Shown: positions 1 through 9,598, counted from the first letter of the stretch. The stretch is DNA of 17,513 nt from Chrysochromulina tobinii (GCA_001275005.1 JWZX01000888.1:1-17513), one strand, 5' to 3'. Numbers and translations are program-made. The notes: generated by a model not told the origin, from the letters alone.

Positions 1-2
1 CG

Positions 3-1919
3 TCCACGGTTGACGACGACGACGACGACGAGGACGACGAGGAGGACTTTGATGATTTCCGGCGCTCCGTCAGAGGTCGAGGCAGCAGCATGGTAGGCAC
101 GGCACCCGCGCGTACGGCCTGGCGGCAGCAGGAGGCGCCGGACGACGACGAGGAGGAGGATAAGGAGGAGGACGAGGAGGGTGCTGAGGAGGCCGTCCGC
201 CCCTCGCTGGCACCGGGACCGGCCCCGGCCCCAGTCCCCGTTCCTTCGGGTGGCGTACGCGAGGACGAGGAGGATGAGGAGACGGACGAGGACGGTGCTG
301 AGGAGGAGAACGATACGGCCGCCGAGGCTGAACGAGCACAGGCTGCCGCCGAGGCGGATGTTGCCGCCGCCGAGGCTGCGGCCGCTGCTGCCTCCAACTC
401 GGCTCGATTCGTCGCGCGGACGCCTGCCCCCCAACCAATCCGTGCCCGTGTCAACGTGAGGCTCCACAACTCCGTAGCTCCACCGCACGACGAGCGCGAG
501 CGGCAGGTGCGGGCGAGCCGTGTGGCAATGCTCCTCGCCTCGCGCGGCGAACCGGTGCCCTCCTCGATGTTGCGAGCTGCGGCGGCGTCCTCTCAGCCGC
601 AGCTCGCCGCGAGTGCGCTGCCAGTCGAGGCGAGCAACGCACCTGCCGCCATCACGGGCGATCTGCACGACGCTGTTGTGGCGAAGCAAGAGCCGTTGCT
701 CAAGGCGTTGGCTAACGTTCACGACGACGCCCCGGGGGAGCTGTGGCTCGTTCGCATGCCCGTCGCACCGTCGGACTTGCCTCAGCTCGTGCAAGAGCTC
801 GCGACACTCCTCGACGCGTTGCCCATCGCCGTCACGTCCCATGGACTCATCGGCCTCATGTTTGTGGCGACGCCGTCAGCGCCTCCTGTCATTCTCGCCC
901 TTTCGCGCGGCTCGCCGAAGACGATGCTGGCGGCCGTTCCACAGCTCGCGGCGCGTTGCGAGGTGGTGGCGCTCGCCTCTGGAGACGCGGACGAGCTCGC
1001 GCCATTCTATCAACTTCCGTCTTCGCACTCCACGCTTGTGCCGACGCTCATGCCGAGCCCCGATGCGGATCTCGACCTTGCCCAGGAGCTGCAAGCTCCG
1101 AAGCTCGCGCGCACGGTCCTCATCATCAAGGAGCACGCGCTCGGCCGCGCCTCGACCATCCTGTGGATGCTCTCCGCGGCCGGGCTGCACGCCAAAGGCG
1201 CACGCCTTGTGCATCTGGAGGCTCAGGTGGGTTCCGCTGCGCAATTGGGCCTCGACACGCCCCTCTCGCCGGGTGCTGTGCTCGCCGTGCTGCTCGAGGG
1301 GTACGATGTGTGCGAGCGGCTCCTCGCCCTGTGTGGCGCTACCGACAGCAAGCTGGCACGGACCCTCGAACCCACCAGCATCCGAGCGCACTTTGGCATC
1401 GATCGCACGCAGAATGCCGTCTCCACGCCGCGCCACGACAAGGGCGCGCTGAGGTGCGTCGCCTACTTCTTCGGCGATCGTCTCGTCGATACCCCCTCCC
1501 GCGGCGAGCTCGTCGCGCTTGCGTTCCGCCTCGTCCGCGAGCCCATCCTGGTGGTCTGTGCGGGCGCCAGCGAGCAGAATAGGGCAGTGGCATCTGTCTT
1601 GATGAGTTGCATGCAACGCGCCGGATTTGCGCTCCACGGCGCTGCGCGTGCTTCCGAAAACGTCCTTGACGCCATCGGCATGGGTGGGCAGGCCACGCAT
1701 GTGCCACGGTTCGCGTTCCTACTGAGTCGCGAGGGCGGAGCAGAGACCTTTGCCAACGCAGCCCTGCTGGAAGCGCAACGTGAGGGCGGTGATGGCATCC
1801 AGGCTAAAGTGCATAGATGCTCCGCGACTGTCGCGCGCGAGCTTCTGCTGGGGACTGTATCGACCAGCAGAGACGCTTACAAGTACGTGCTGTTCGCGTT
1901 GAAGAACGATATTCTCTGA
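3..1919 (+). CDS. Acidic protein with degenerate NDPK-like domain (5' end outside window)
   Basis: The frame is open from base 3, so the gene probably starts before the window. The first visible ATG is at 90, giving 609 residues to the TGA at 1917-1919. The N-terminal part is rich in Asp/Glu and then Ala (about residues 1-110 from that ATG). Residues 340-465 resemble a nucleoside diphosphate kinase: TVLIIKEHALGR matches the usual T-x-x-x-I-K-P-D-A strand, and LCGATDS, IRAHFGID and AYFF follow in family order. Two changes argue against catalysis. The usual KPDA reads KEHA, and the phospho-accepting His of the N-x-x-H-G-S-D motif is Ser (QNAVSTP, Ser445, nt 1422-1424). The loop before the G-x-V strand is also shortened. 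Residues 480-605 may be a second, more decayed copy (RFAFLLSREGG resembles the central strand). Inactive multi-NDPK proteins are known in flagellar axonemes (NME8 type), and such a role here is only inferred. No intron is evident. Confidence 0.72.
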   Translation, partial: STVDDDDDDEDDEEDFDDFRRSVRGRGSSMVGTAPARTAWRQQEAPDDDEEEDKEEDEEGAEEAVRPSLAPGPAPAPVPVPSGGVREDEEDEETDEDGAEEENDTAAEAERAQAAAEADVAAAEAAAAAASNSARFVARTPAPQPIRARVNVRLHNSVAPPHDERERQVRASRVAMLLASRGEPVPSSMLRAAAASSQPQLAASALPVEASNAPAAITGDLHDAVVAKQEPLLKALANVHDDAPGELWLVRMPVAPSDLPQLVQELATLLDALPIAVTSHGLIGLMFVATPSAPPVILALSRGSPKTMLAAVPQLAARCEVVALASGDADELAPFYQLPSSHSTLVPTLMPSPDADLDLAQELQAPKLARTVLIIKEHALGRASTILWMLSAAGLHAKGARLVHLEAQVGSAAQLGLDTPLSPGAVLAVLLEGYDVCERLLALCGATDSKLARTLEPTSIRAHFGIDRTQNAVSTPRHDKGALRCVAYFFGDRLVDTPSRGELVALAFRLVREPILVVCAGASEQNRAVASVLMSCMQRAGFALHGAARASENVLDAIGMGGQATHVPRFAFLLSREGGAETFANAALLEAQREGGDGIQAKVHRCSATVARELLLGTVSTSRDAYKYVLFALKNDIL

Positions 1920-2775
1920 CAAGACCGGCATCAACCGCCGACGCGGGGCCATGCAATGAATCGTACTGTCTGCTCAGGTGCCACAGACAGCAGTCACGGA
2001 CATCAGGTGCCACGGCTCGACTCTTGTATGAGCACGGGGGAGCCGCTCGGCAGGCCCGACTCGGCACCGAGACAGAGGTAATGTCATGGACCGAATTCGC
2101 TGTGTTGCACGCTGAGCTGCGACCGGGTTACGGCACTGGCTACTGCATCTCAAGCTTCAACAATCGTCTACGCTGTAATGGCGTCTGAGGATGGTGCAAT
2201 GCGGACGGATCAACCAACGCGCGGCCAAAAAGCATGTAATTCTGCTTTTATCTCCGGTCTTGAATGTGGGCAGGAATTACACGGAATAGTAGAGCGGAAT
2301 ACACGGAGCTCGAGAAACGGTCGAGAAGCGCGGGACCCAAACGTATAATTGTCGTATTTTAAGTGCGAGCCGTTAGCGAATTTTACGTTACCCTACCGGG
2401 CGGTGAGGCCTTCGAGTGGCTGAGGCCGTGACACGTCTCGGAGCGCGCCGAGATGATAGCGGGGGCGCGTCGGCACCCCGAGTACACCCCGAGAGCACGC
2501 GCGTCGCGCCCGCAATTCGCATTTCCAGCTCCACGTGCCGGCACGCGACCCACGACGCCTTCTCACCACACGACGCGGCCGGAAGGTAGCGGAACGCACG
2601 GCCCACCGGCCCAGTAGCCGGTCCGAGCCCCAGCGCCCAGCCCCGCCCAGAGCCGAGAGCGTCGCCGACGAACGACATATACCGTCGTACCGGCCCCACA
2701 GCACATGCCCCTTAGAGATGATCGGCTAATGATCGGCGGCCTAAGTGCTTTACTAAGTGCTTGAGTCCTACCTAT
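1920..2775. other. Intergenic region between convergent genes
   Basis: This 856 bp spacer separates the 3' ends of the NDPK-like gene (+) and the tandem GT8 gene (-). Bases 2220-2390 are comparatively AT-rich and 2390-2720 are strongly GC-rich. The GC-rich part holds overlapping open frames on both strands that resemble no family I know and that have the composition-driven look of chance frames. No RNA gene, repeat array or clear polyadenylation signal was recognised. Confidence 0.5.
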
Positions 2776-5445
2776 CTACTGCGTATCTGGTTCTATTGTC
2801 TGCCCTTTTTCAGCTGCCGCTTGCTGTTGCTGCTGCTGGCCTCCATGGCTGCGGCCGGAAAGAGCTCCTCGGGCGTGCTCACTGACAAGGCCCCGATCCA
2901 GAGAGCGACTCGAGAGAGAGCCACTCCCAGTGTCGACGCACTCGAGGCGAGGCACTGGCCCATCTTCCTCGGCATCGGCACCGGCGCCGTCGTCCCGTAG
3001 CAGAGGTATGAGCGCTCGGGATAAATAGGGCCGCCATAGGCGAAAGCACTCTGCGGTGCCGCGTCCGCAACGGGGCGCATGCGCAGCCACCGACGGGGAG
3101 CACGAGCGCAGCCACGGCAGGTAGGGGCCTCCAGAGAAGCGCACGATCAGTGCATTGGCTGCGTCGCGAGCAGGCGAGCGGACAACGTGCACCGCACGGA
3201 AGGGTTGGAGCTGGAACGGGATGCTGACACCATCTTGCCCGTACAGCCGCTGCCAGAAGCGGAGCTCATCATACGCGAAAGCTTCCCGCGCTAAGCCGCG
3301 TGCAAGCCACCAGGAAGGCAGCTTGAGGGCACGTTTGTCGAGTGCGAGCATCATTGGTGCCGTGAGGCCGGCCGCACCGTCCGGCAAGGCATACAGCCCC
3401 TCGGTACGGCGCTGGGTGCCCATGAGCTCGATGATCCGCGCTGGCACGTCCTCCATGCGCCATGCCCTCAGATCGACGACCATCGTGCCGCTGTCAAAGG
3501 AGCACGACGACCGTGCGTGCTTGGTTGCGAAAAGCGGGTGATGATAGTTGTATACGTTCTCGAAAAGAACGGAGCAGTCCTCGATCACGGCGCACACCTT
3601 GGTGCCCAAGGCTACGGCGTGGAGCTCTGCGACATCGACCAAGACGAGTGCGTCGGCCGATAGCAGGAGCGTGCGAGGCACGCCAGGGAGTGCATGGGAC
3701 AACCACAGCGGCGCCATTCCGAAGGCATCCGCGCTCAAGCCGAGGGACTCGAGGCGGGCGGTGAGCTTGGCGAGGCGTTCTGCGGGCGGTGCCACGACCG
3801 ACAAGCTGATCCCCAAGTTGTCGAAGACAGCCTGAAGCTTATGAGAGAGTGCAGAGCGCATCTCGGGCCGCGTGACCACATGGAAGCGCAGCTTGGCCCG
3901 AGTGGTGGCGCTCGCGTGCTCGACTGTCGAGTTGATCAGAGCAGCGAGGCCATACGGCGGCGCGTTGTCGCCATAGACGACTGTCACGTGCACGGCGTCG
4001 CCAGCTGCCACGGTGGCATCCGCCTCAAGGGGCGGTGTTCCGACACCGATTGTGTCCATCTCGTCGTGGACTGCAACGACTGCGGCCGCCGCCGCAACCG
4101 ATGCGGCATGCTGCGCCTCCGCCATCGTCTGTGCATGCCAGTCAAGAGTGAGCACAGCGTGGCGCGCATAGCCCGCCCACAGGTCGGCACATGGCAATAC
4201 CGCGCCAGCGGCTACACCCACGGCGTCGTTGGCTACAGCCGGCACGCAGAGTACGCCGGCTAGGCGAGCATTGCGGAGCCACGGCTTCCAGGGCCCACTG
4301 AAATGGATGGCACGGGCCGCGACCACGCCGCCAATCTCGCGGCTACTGCTGCTGTTACGGTGCCCGCTGCTCTCGCCATCGTCATCGACGCCAAGCACGA
4401 CAAGGCGTTTGCCAGCTGCGGCCGTCGCTGCTGCAGAGGCCGAGTGAGGCGTGCGCATGCTGCGGAGAAGGAAGCGTCCGTGCTCCTCCTCTGCAGATTG
4501 CGCCACCCGCCGCTCACTGAGCTCACCGATCGCCCACACGGGAGGAAGGCGTGCATACACCGGCAGCAGCGCGAGCAGCAACGCGGCGTGTGCGTCGTCG
4601 TGCGCAAAGAGTGGCTCGGCGCGCAGGTTGAGCGCTTGCCAGTACTCGACGCGGGCCGACATGTCGAGAAAGGCCCACTGAGCGATGTCAATCACAAGAA
4701 CGCCCGGGTCGAAGCCGCATGCGCCCGGCGGCAGCACGCCGCCCACGAGCGGATGCGAGGCGTTGATGCGCTGGATGAGCGACGGCCGGCGGCAGTCCTC
4801 GACGGCGGCCGCGGGCGCACCCTGCAGCGGCGTGTCGAGGATGTCGCCCACGTCGGCCAGCACAAGTACATCCGTGTGAAGCCAGAGCACGCGGCGCACG
4901 TGACTGGGCATGAGCGACGGTAGGTAGGCATGCGCGTAGCGGTATGGCGAGACGAGTACCGCCTCGCGCTCGTGCCGTCTGAGGTGCCGAACGATCTTGG
5001 CACGCACACCGCCGACCTCGAGCGTGTACAAGCGGAACGACGCGCTAGGGAAGAGCGCCTCGAGTACCAGCCGTAGCCGTTTCCGGGTTGCAGGCGGAAC
5101 GATCACGTGGAATCGCAACGCCTCTCGCGACGTCGCGCTGGCGTGACGTATCGTCGAGTTGGCAAGCGCGATGAGACCATACGGCTCCGGCTCATCTGTG
5201 GCAACGCACACGTGCAGGAGTTGCTGCTGCAGGAGTTGCTGTGGTTCCTGCTTCGATGCGGACTGTTGCTTCGGTGGCGACAGCTCTCGGAAGGAGAGTG
5301 CACAGAGGACGAGGAGGTAGGAGGTTGTACCAAGCACGCATGCGCCGAGGAGGCCGCGGCGGTTGAGCCTGCGTACAGATGGCGGCGGCGGCGAGGGCGA
5401 GGGCGGCGGCGGCGAGATCGTGCCCGACAACGACCCACGCGCCAT
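2776..5445 (-). CDS. Type II membrane protein with two tandem GT8 glycosyltransferase domains
   Basis: The frame opens at an ATG at 5571, but I prefer the ATG at 5443-5445 (MARGSLSG, G at -3 and +4). It follows a TATA-like site and gives a normal type II start of 889 residues. A Pro-rich cytosolic tail and one membrane anchor (LLGACVLGTTSYLLVLCAL) come first. Two GT8 domains follow, at nt 5214-4270 and 3990-3085. Each has the opening strand (HVCVATDEP; HVTVVYGDN), an N-S-T helix, an L-V-L-x-D-V metal-site region and a C-x-F-D-x-G sheet (CGFDPGVLVID; CSFDSGTMVVD). Domain 1 ends in HFSGPWKPW, the usual metal-binding His motif. Domain 2 has RFSGGPYLPW, with Arg for His. The DxD is HTD (4870-4878) in domain 1 and SAD (3652-3660) in domain 2, so the first Asp is lost in both. 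The tail has a short polyQ. GT8 enzymes transfer sugars from nucleotide sugars, and Golgi location is inferred from topology. Acceptor and donor are unknown. Confidence 0.85.
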   Translation of the reverse strand: MARGSLSGTISPPPPSPSPPPPSVRRLNRRGLLGACVLGTTSYLLVLCALSFRELSPPKQQSASKQEPQQLLQQQLLHVCVATDEPEPYGLIALANSTIRHASATSREALRFHVIVPPATRKRLRLVLEALFPSASFRLYTLEVGGVRAKIVRHLRRHEREAVLVSPYRYAHAYLPSLMPSHVRRVLWLHTDVLVLADVGDILDTPLQGAPAAAVEDCRRPSLIQRINASHPLVGGVLPPGACGFDPGVLVIDIAQWAFLDMSARVEYWQALNLRAEPLFAHDDAHAALLLALLPVYARLPPVWAIGELSERRVAQSAEEEHGRFLLRSMRTPHSASAAATAAAGKRLVVLGVDDDGESSGHRNSSSSREIGGVVAARAIHFSGPWKPWLRNARLAGVLCVPAVANDAVGVAAGAVLPCADLWAGYARHAVLTLDWHAQTMAEAQHAASVAAAAAVVAVHDEMDTIGVGTPPLEADATVAAGDAVHVTVVYGDNAPPYGLAALINSTVEHASATTRAKLRFHVVTRPEMRSALSHKLQAVFDNLGISLSVVAPPAERLAKLTARLESLGLSADAFGMAPLWLSHALPGVPRTLLLSADALVLVDVAELHAVALGTKVCAVIEDCSVLFENVYNYHHPLFATKHARSSCSFDSGTMVVDLRAWRMEDVPARIIELMGTQRRTEGLYALPDGAAGLTAPMMLALDKRALKLPSWWLARGLAREAFAYDELRFWQRLYGQDGVSIPFQLQPFRAVHVVRSPARDAANALIVRFSGGPYLPWLRSCSPSVAAHAPRCGRGTAECFRLWRPYLSRALIPLLRDDGAGADAEEDGPVPRLECVDTGSGSLSSRSLDRGLVSEHARGALSGRSHGGQQQQQQAAAEKGQTIEPDTQ

Positions 5446-5499
5446 CGCCCTGCGTACATGTATCCCAAAACCTGCCCCATCGACGGCGCCAGTCCAGTC

Positions 5500-5508
5500 C
5501 AATATACG
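5500..5508 (-). promoter_or_regulatory. TATA-like element upstream of the GT8 gene
   Basis: On the minus strand the sequence reads GCGTATATTGG about 55-60 bases before the ATG at 5445. That spacing would suit a start site near 5475 and a short leader, and it supports the inner ATG over the one at 5571. Many protists lack conventional TATA boxes, so this is weak. Confidence 0.3.
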
Positions 5509-5708
5509 CAATTTACATGGCGGCGGCGGCGCAACACAGCCCAGGCCGACCCCCTCTGGCATGCGCGGCACTCAGCGCCGTGGACAAAGTCGAACCTTCT
5601 TTTACGCCGATGCTGCCAGCATGAGTTTTTTTCCTTTTTTGAGCTTCCCTGAGCTTCAAATTAGATGTTCGATGCATGCTCCTGGCCAAGTCAGTATACT
5701 TGATTGGT

Positions 5709-5779
5709 TCAAGTTCAAGTTCAAGTTCAGTACATGTACTTGAACTTGTTCAAGTTCAGTACATGTACTTGAACTTGAA
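5709..5779. repeat. AAGTTC tandem run and two 29-bp near-palindromic units
   Basis: Three overlapping AAGTTC hexamers lead into two 29-bp units at 5722-5750 and 5751-5779. The two units are identical except for the last bases. Each has a perfect 10-bp palindrome GTACATGTAC (5730-5739 and 5759-5768) flanked by CAAGTTCA on the left and TTGAACTTG on the right. The whole unit is therefore self-complementary apart from one extra base. It lies about 270 bp upstream of the preferred GT8 start. Confidence 0.9.
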
Positions 5780-6196
5780 CGCTAATAGCTACTTCCAGAA
5801 ATTGAGAAGTCTATCGGGGACCGCGATCAACCGCGAACCGGGCGCTCGCGTCGGCGCACGGCGGACGCACCCACCACCCAGTCGTTATCGTTATCCGAAA
5901 CGCTAGATCAAACGCCGGTTCACGCATAAGATCTTTCCCACATTCCCAGACCGCGGCACGCACAGTCGCACGCATGGCAGAATTCTTGTATACTAGATCT
6001 CCGCGATACTCGCTCACGATCAACAGTGCGGCACAGTACGGTACACCGTACCAAACAGCGTGTACACGGACCCCCCGGAATCAAAGTGAATGGGCCCATC
6101 ACACATCATTGATCCAAGTACGGTGGGGGGCCGTCGCGGCGCAGCGTGGCAGGTTCAGCGCGCAGCGTGCTGCGTCCAGGCAGGCAGTTAGCATGG

Positions 6197-6200
<4 letters not shown>

Positions 6201-6232
<32 letters not shown>

Positions 6233-6298
6233 ATCTCTCTCCGTCTCTCTCCATCTCTTTCCATCTCTCTCTCTCTCTATCCATCTCTCTCTCTCTCC
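6201..6298. repeat. CT/GA microsatellite, about 98 bp
   Basis: The tract is an imperfect (CT)n run with occasional CAT, CGT and TTC interruptions. The cleanest block is 6202-6230. It lies just past the stop codon of the DCD gene, so in that transcript it would be a GA-rich 3' UTR element. It is a pure pyrimidine/purine strand asymmetry over most of its length. Confidence 0.95.
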
Positions 6299-6432
6299 CG
6301 TCCAAACGTGCCAGAGACGTGCTTGCTCGCCTTAGTTGCGGACGAAGGCGCACCGCCGCTTCCTCCCGTAGCCGCCAGGCATCGAGAGGGCTCAACCAGG
6401 TAGTCTCACTCGCGCACGTACCCGACACCGGC

Positions 6433-7652
6433 TCAGCTCAACTGGAGCTCGTCAAACAGGCGGCGCGCGCGCTGCTTGGCATCGTACATGCACAGGGTCT
6501 CGAGCAGGTCGCGGCACTGCCAGCGGCTCAGCTTAAACTTGAAGCGCTGGCGCTCCGTATACTCGAGGATGTGACGAAACTCGGCCTCTGGCACCGCGGC
6601 GAACTCCTCGACTATATTGAAGGTGCACTGCGCCGGGAAAGGCGAGCCGTCTGCGTCGGATGCGTCGATCTCGCCATCGGCCCCGTTCAACTTGGGCTGC
6701 GGCGCGGAGGTGCGCCACGCGGTGAGCGAGAGGTTCTCCTGCCCATCGCTCGTGGCGAGGTAGACGCCATGCAGCTGCCGGTCAGAGAAGTTGAAGAGGA
6801 AGATAAGCGTGTACCCGCCCACGATCGACTTGACCAGGGGCAGGTACTTGCGCGGCAGCCCAACCATCGAGAGAGCGAAGCACTCGTCGAAGGTTGACGA
6901 GGTGCAGCCAAAGATGATGCCGCTTGCGGCCTGCGGCGCGCCTGCCTCGTCCAACACCTCCGACAGCGCACCGCCGCCTGGCACGAGCCGCATCGAGCCA
7001 GGCACGCCGCCCATAACGACGCCGCCCATTGCGTCGTCAGCGCGCGCGCCCTCATCACCATCCTCGACGCCCGACCCCATGCGGCCCGTGACCACTGCGC
7101 TTGGCGGTCGCAGGATCATACCACTTGGCGCCGCCATGTCGGCAGACAGCATCGCGGGTGCAGGCGAGGCCGCTCCAAGGCCGCCCGCTCCAAGGCTATC
7201 GGCCTCGCGGGACGGCTTGAGGTGCGCACTGGCGCCGCAGCGGCCAGACGGCAGCGAGCTTGCCGACGGTTGATGCATCGTCTGAGGCTGCTTGTGTTGC
7301 TGATGCTTCTGCTGCGACGAGCTGTGCTGCTGTCGTCGGCAAGACTCGTCACGCCGACCCGAGTCTGCAGCGGATGGTGGCGCGGGCACTCCGGCGGTGA
7401 CCGAGGGCAGCGTCGCATGCGGGTGCGTTTGCCCACCCGATGGGCTCGCTTCGCCGTCGGTAAGCTCATACCCGTTCGGGCCAACCTGGTACTGGTGTTG
7501 GTACATGAGCGACGCGTGCTGGTGCTGCAGCCGACTGAGATGGTCGTGCTGTTGCTGGAGCAGGAGCTGGTGGTGGTGCATCTGCATCTGATGGTGCATC
7601 TGCAGGTTGTGCATGTGCATCTGCTGCATGTGTATGTCCTCCTCCGCGGTGC

Positions 7653-7718
<66 letters not shown>

Positions 7719-8070
7719 CTTGCTGCGCTTGTTGCGCTTGTTGCGCTTGCGCTTGTTGCGCTTGTTGCGCTTGTTGCGCTTGCTGTTGTTGTTGCTGCTG
7801 CTGTTGTTGCTGTTGTTGCGCTTGCTGCTGCATCGCCGCCCCTTGCTGAGCAGCCATTAGCGGTGGGTAGAAGAATGACTGGCCGCCGTGCTGCTGCGGT
7901 TGCGGCAGCGATAGCTGCTGCTGCTCCTCGAACTCCGACAACGGCATGCCAGCACTCAGAGGCATACCGCCATCACTCAGGGGAGTACCGCCATCTATGC
8001 CGTCATCGCCCCCATCGCCACTCCGATTAAAGTACACGCCGCCCGGCCGCGGCGCGTAGTCGCGGCTCAT
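6433..8070 (-). CDS. PolyQ/His-rich protein with C-terminal DCD domain
   Basis: The protein has 545 residues and starts at the ATG at 8068-8070. Residues 384-535 (nt 6921-6466) form a DCD (Development and Cell Death) domain. It shows GIIFGCTSSTFDECF, GLPRKYLPLVKSI, LFNFSDRQLHGVY, FPAQCTF and a final F-K-F-x-L-S strand, in family order. In plants DCD proteins are stress- and cell-death-related and are thought to bind partners, and no enzymatic activity is established for the domain. The N-terminal half is low complexity. QQA repeats span about residues 86-118, then comes an unbroken 21-residue polyQ (119-139, all CAG, nt 7654-7716). A His/Met/Gln-rich stretch follows (HMQQMHMHN onwards). A Ser/Pro/Gly-rich linker joins it to the DCD domain. 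No signal peptide or membrane segment is visible, so a cytosolic or nuclear location is likely. It diverges from the FIP1 gene across 266 bp. Confidence 0.88.
7654..7716 (-). repeat. (CAG)21 coding trinucleotide repeat
   Basis: There are 21 uninterrupted CTG units on the plus strand, read as CAG codons by the DCD gene. They encode glutamines 119-139. A less pure CAG/CAA/GCG-containing Gln-Ala region continues to about 7850. The lack of CAA interruptions predicts length instability. Confidence 0.97.
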
Positions 8071-8336
8071 GCCGTCTCTTGGGAAAAGCTTTTGCGCCCC
8101 GAACCTGTGACAGCTTGTGACAGCTTGCCTCCAGAAACCCGATCACGTCACGAAACTTGACAAAAATAAACATTACATGTAAGAAATCTGCACAGGCCTC
8201 CAACTTCACAAAACGGGGGACTTCCCTGACGCACGTGCTGTGAATCCCACCAACGACCTCCCCTCGCGCGTCGTCGGTCGCGGGCCCCCGTCACACGTGA
8301 ACATCGACGAACCATTTCAGCCTCGCACGCTTGATC
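8071..8336. promoter_or_regulatory. Divergent (bidirectional) promoter region, DCD gene / FIP1
   Basis: Only 266 bp separate the two start codons, so both promoters and leaders must lie here or overlap the genes. Visible elements are two CACGTG boxes (8232-8237 and 8294-8299), a perfect tandem decamer TGTGACAGCT (8106-8115 and 8116-8125) and a CACGTCACG segment near 8146. CACGTG is the classical bHLH/bZIP core. Its use here is inferred. Confidence 0.55.
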
Positions 8337-9598
8337 ATGGACGCGAACGCCCTCGATCTCGCTTCGGACGTCTCTTCGGAAGATGATGGCATTCGCATCG
8401 TGCTCCACTATCCTGATGAGCTTGACGAGGGCGAAGAGGGCATGCTGTACGCGGAGGACAGCAGCGCTGCAATGGCTGACGGTGCCGCGGCCGGCGAGGG
8501 AATGGCCGGCACCCAGCCTCCCACTCTTGGCCCATCGGCGTCCGTCTGCTCTGCCAGCAGCGCGGGCACGACACCAGCCTCGAACGCCGCCAAGGCGAGC
8601 CGGCACAAGGTGTATGTCAACCCACGTCTGCAGGCGCTCGCCAGCGCAGGCGCTGGCACTGGCGGGTCACCAGGTGCAATTAGCATGACGCCACCGGCGC
8701 CGCACAAGCAGCCCGCCATCACCGCGGCACAGCGTGCCAAGCTCGGCCCGCTCGTGCACGTGCCTGGCGGGCTGCAGATGAGCCTCGAGGGGCCGATGCC
8801 GGAGAATATCGACATCGATCAGCTAGCCGAGAAGCCGTGGCACAAACCCGACGTCGACCCGACTGACTACTTCAACTATGGGTTCACAGAGGACACGTGG
8901 CGCCTCTATTGCAAGCGGCAGCAGGAGATCCGCGCGGAGGTGCGCACGCTCAGCCAGATGCAGGTGCCCACCTTTAACGGCGCGAGCACGGGCATGTTTA
9001 TGGGCGCACCAGGCGGCATGATGGGCGGCGGCATGGGCGCTGGCATGATGGGCGGCGGCATGGCAAATGGCATGGGCGCGTGCGCCGGCTTTGGCAGCGC
9101 ATGCGCAGGCGCCGCAGCGATTGGCCGTGGAGGCCCCACGCAAATGGGATTCGTCCCTGGCGGCCCGATGGGCGGTGGGGTAAGTTTGCCGATGCCGGGC
9201 ATGGGCGGCCGCGCCCAACTGCCGGGCATGGGCTGCAACAGCGGCATGGGCAATCACGTTGGCATGGGTGGCAGCAGCATGGGTGGCAACGGCATGGGTG
9301 GCAACGGCATGGGTGGCAACGGCATGGGTGGCAACGGCATGGGTGGCAACGGAATGGGTGGCAACGGCATGGGTGGCAACAGCATGGGTGGCAACAGCAT
9401 GGGCGGCAACGGCGTGCTGTGGCCAGGAGGAGGCATAATGCCAGGCGGCCAAATGGGCCCGAGAGGCCCCATGGGAGGTGGCATGATACCGGGAGGTGGC
9501 GCGTGGGGTGGCGGCCCCGGCGGCGGCTGGGGAGGGGTCGTTGGGCAGCCGATGGGCGGTGGCGGCATGCTTACCATGGGTGGCTCAGTCGGAGCGAT

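Larger units (their letters stand above)
5572..6432. other. Repeat-rich spacer between GT8 and DCD genes
   Basis: Both flanking genes run on the minus strand, so this stretch holds the 3' region of the DCD gene and the 5' region of the GT8 gene. It contains the tandem near-palindrome at 5722-5779, a CCGCGAACC-containing segment at 5825-5841 that recurs near 10495 and 10575, and the CT microsatellite at 6201-6298. An open frame crosses the microsatellite on the plus strand, but it is composition-driven and is antisense to the DCD gene at its far end. I see no gene here. Confidence 0.6.

Noticed and set aside
2388-2704. Two overlapping minus-strand frames of 103 codons in the spacer
   Set aside because: They lie in a local GC-rich patch with open frames on both strands, are Arg-rich without any recognisable motif, and have no splice or start context worth trusting.
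5974-6897. Plus-strand frame of 307 codons crossing the CT microsatellite
   Set aside because: Its first half is Ser-Leu repeat from the microsatellite and its second half is antisense to the well-supported DCD domain.
8331-8336. Start of FIP1 at the TTG at 8331
   Set aside because: A normal ATG with G at +4 lies two codons downstream at 8337.
9264-9413. 15-bp repeats as a CRISPR-like array
   Set aside because: The units are contiguous with no spacers, are in frame, and encode a pentapeptide repeat in a eukaryotic gene.
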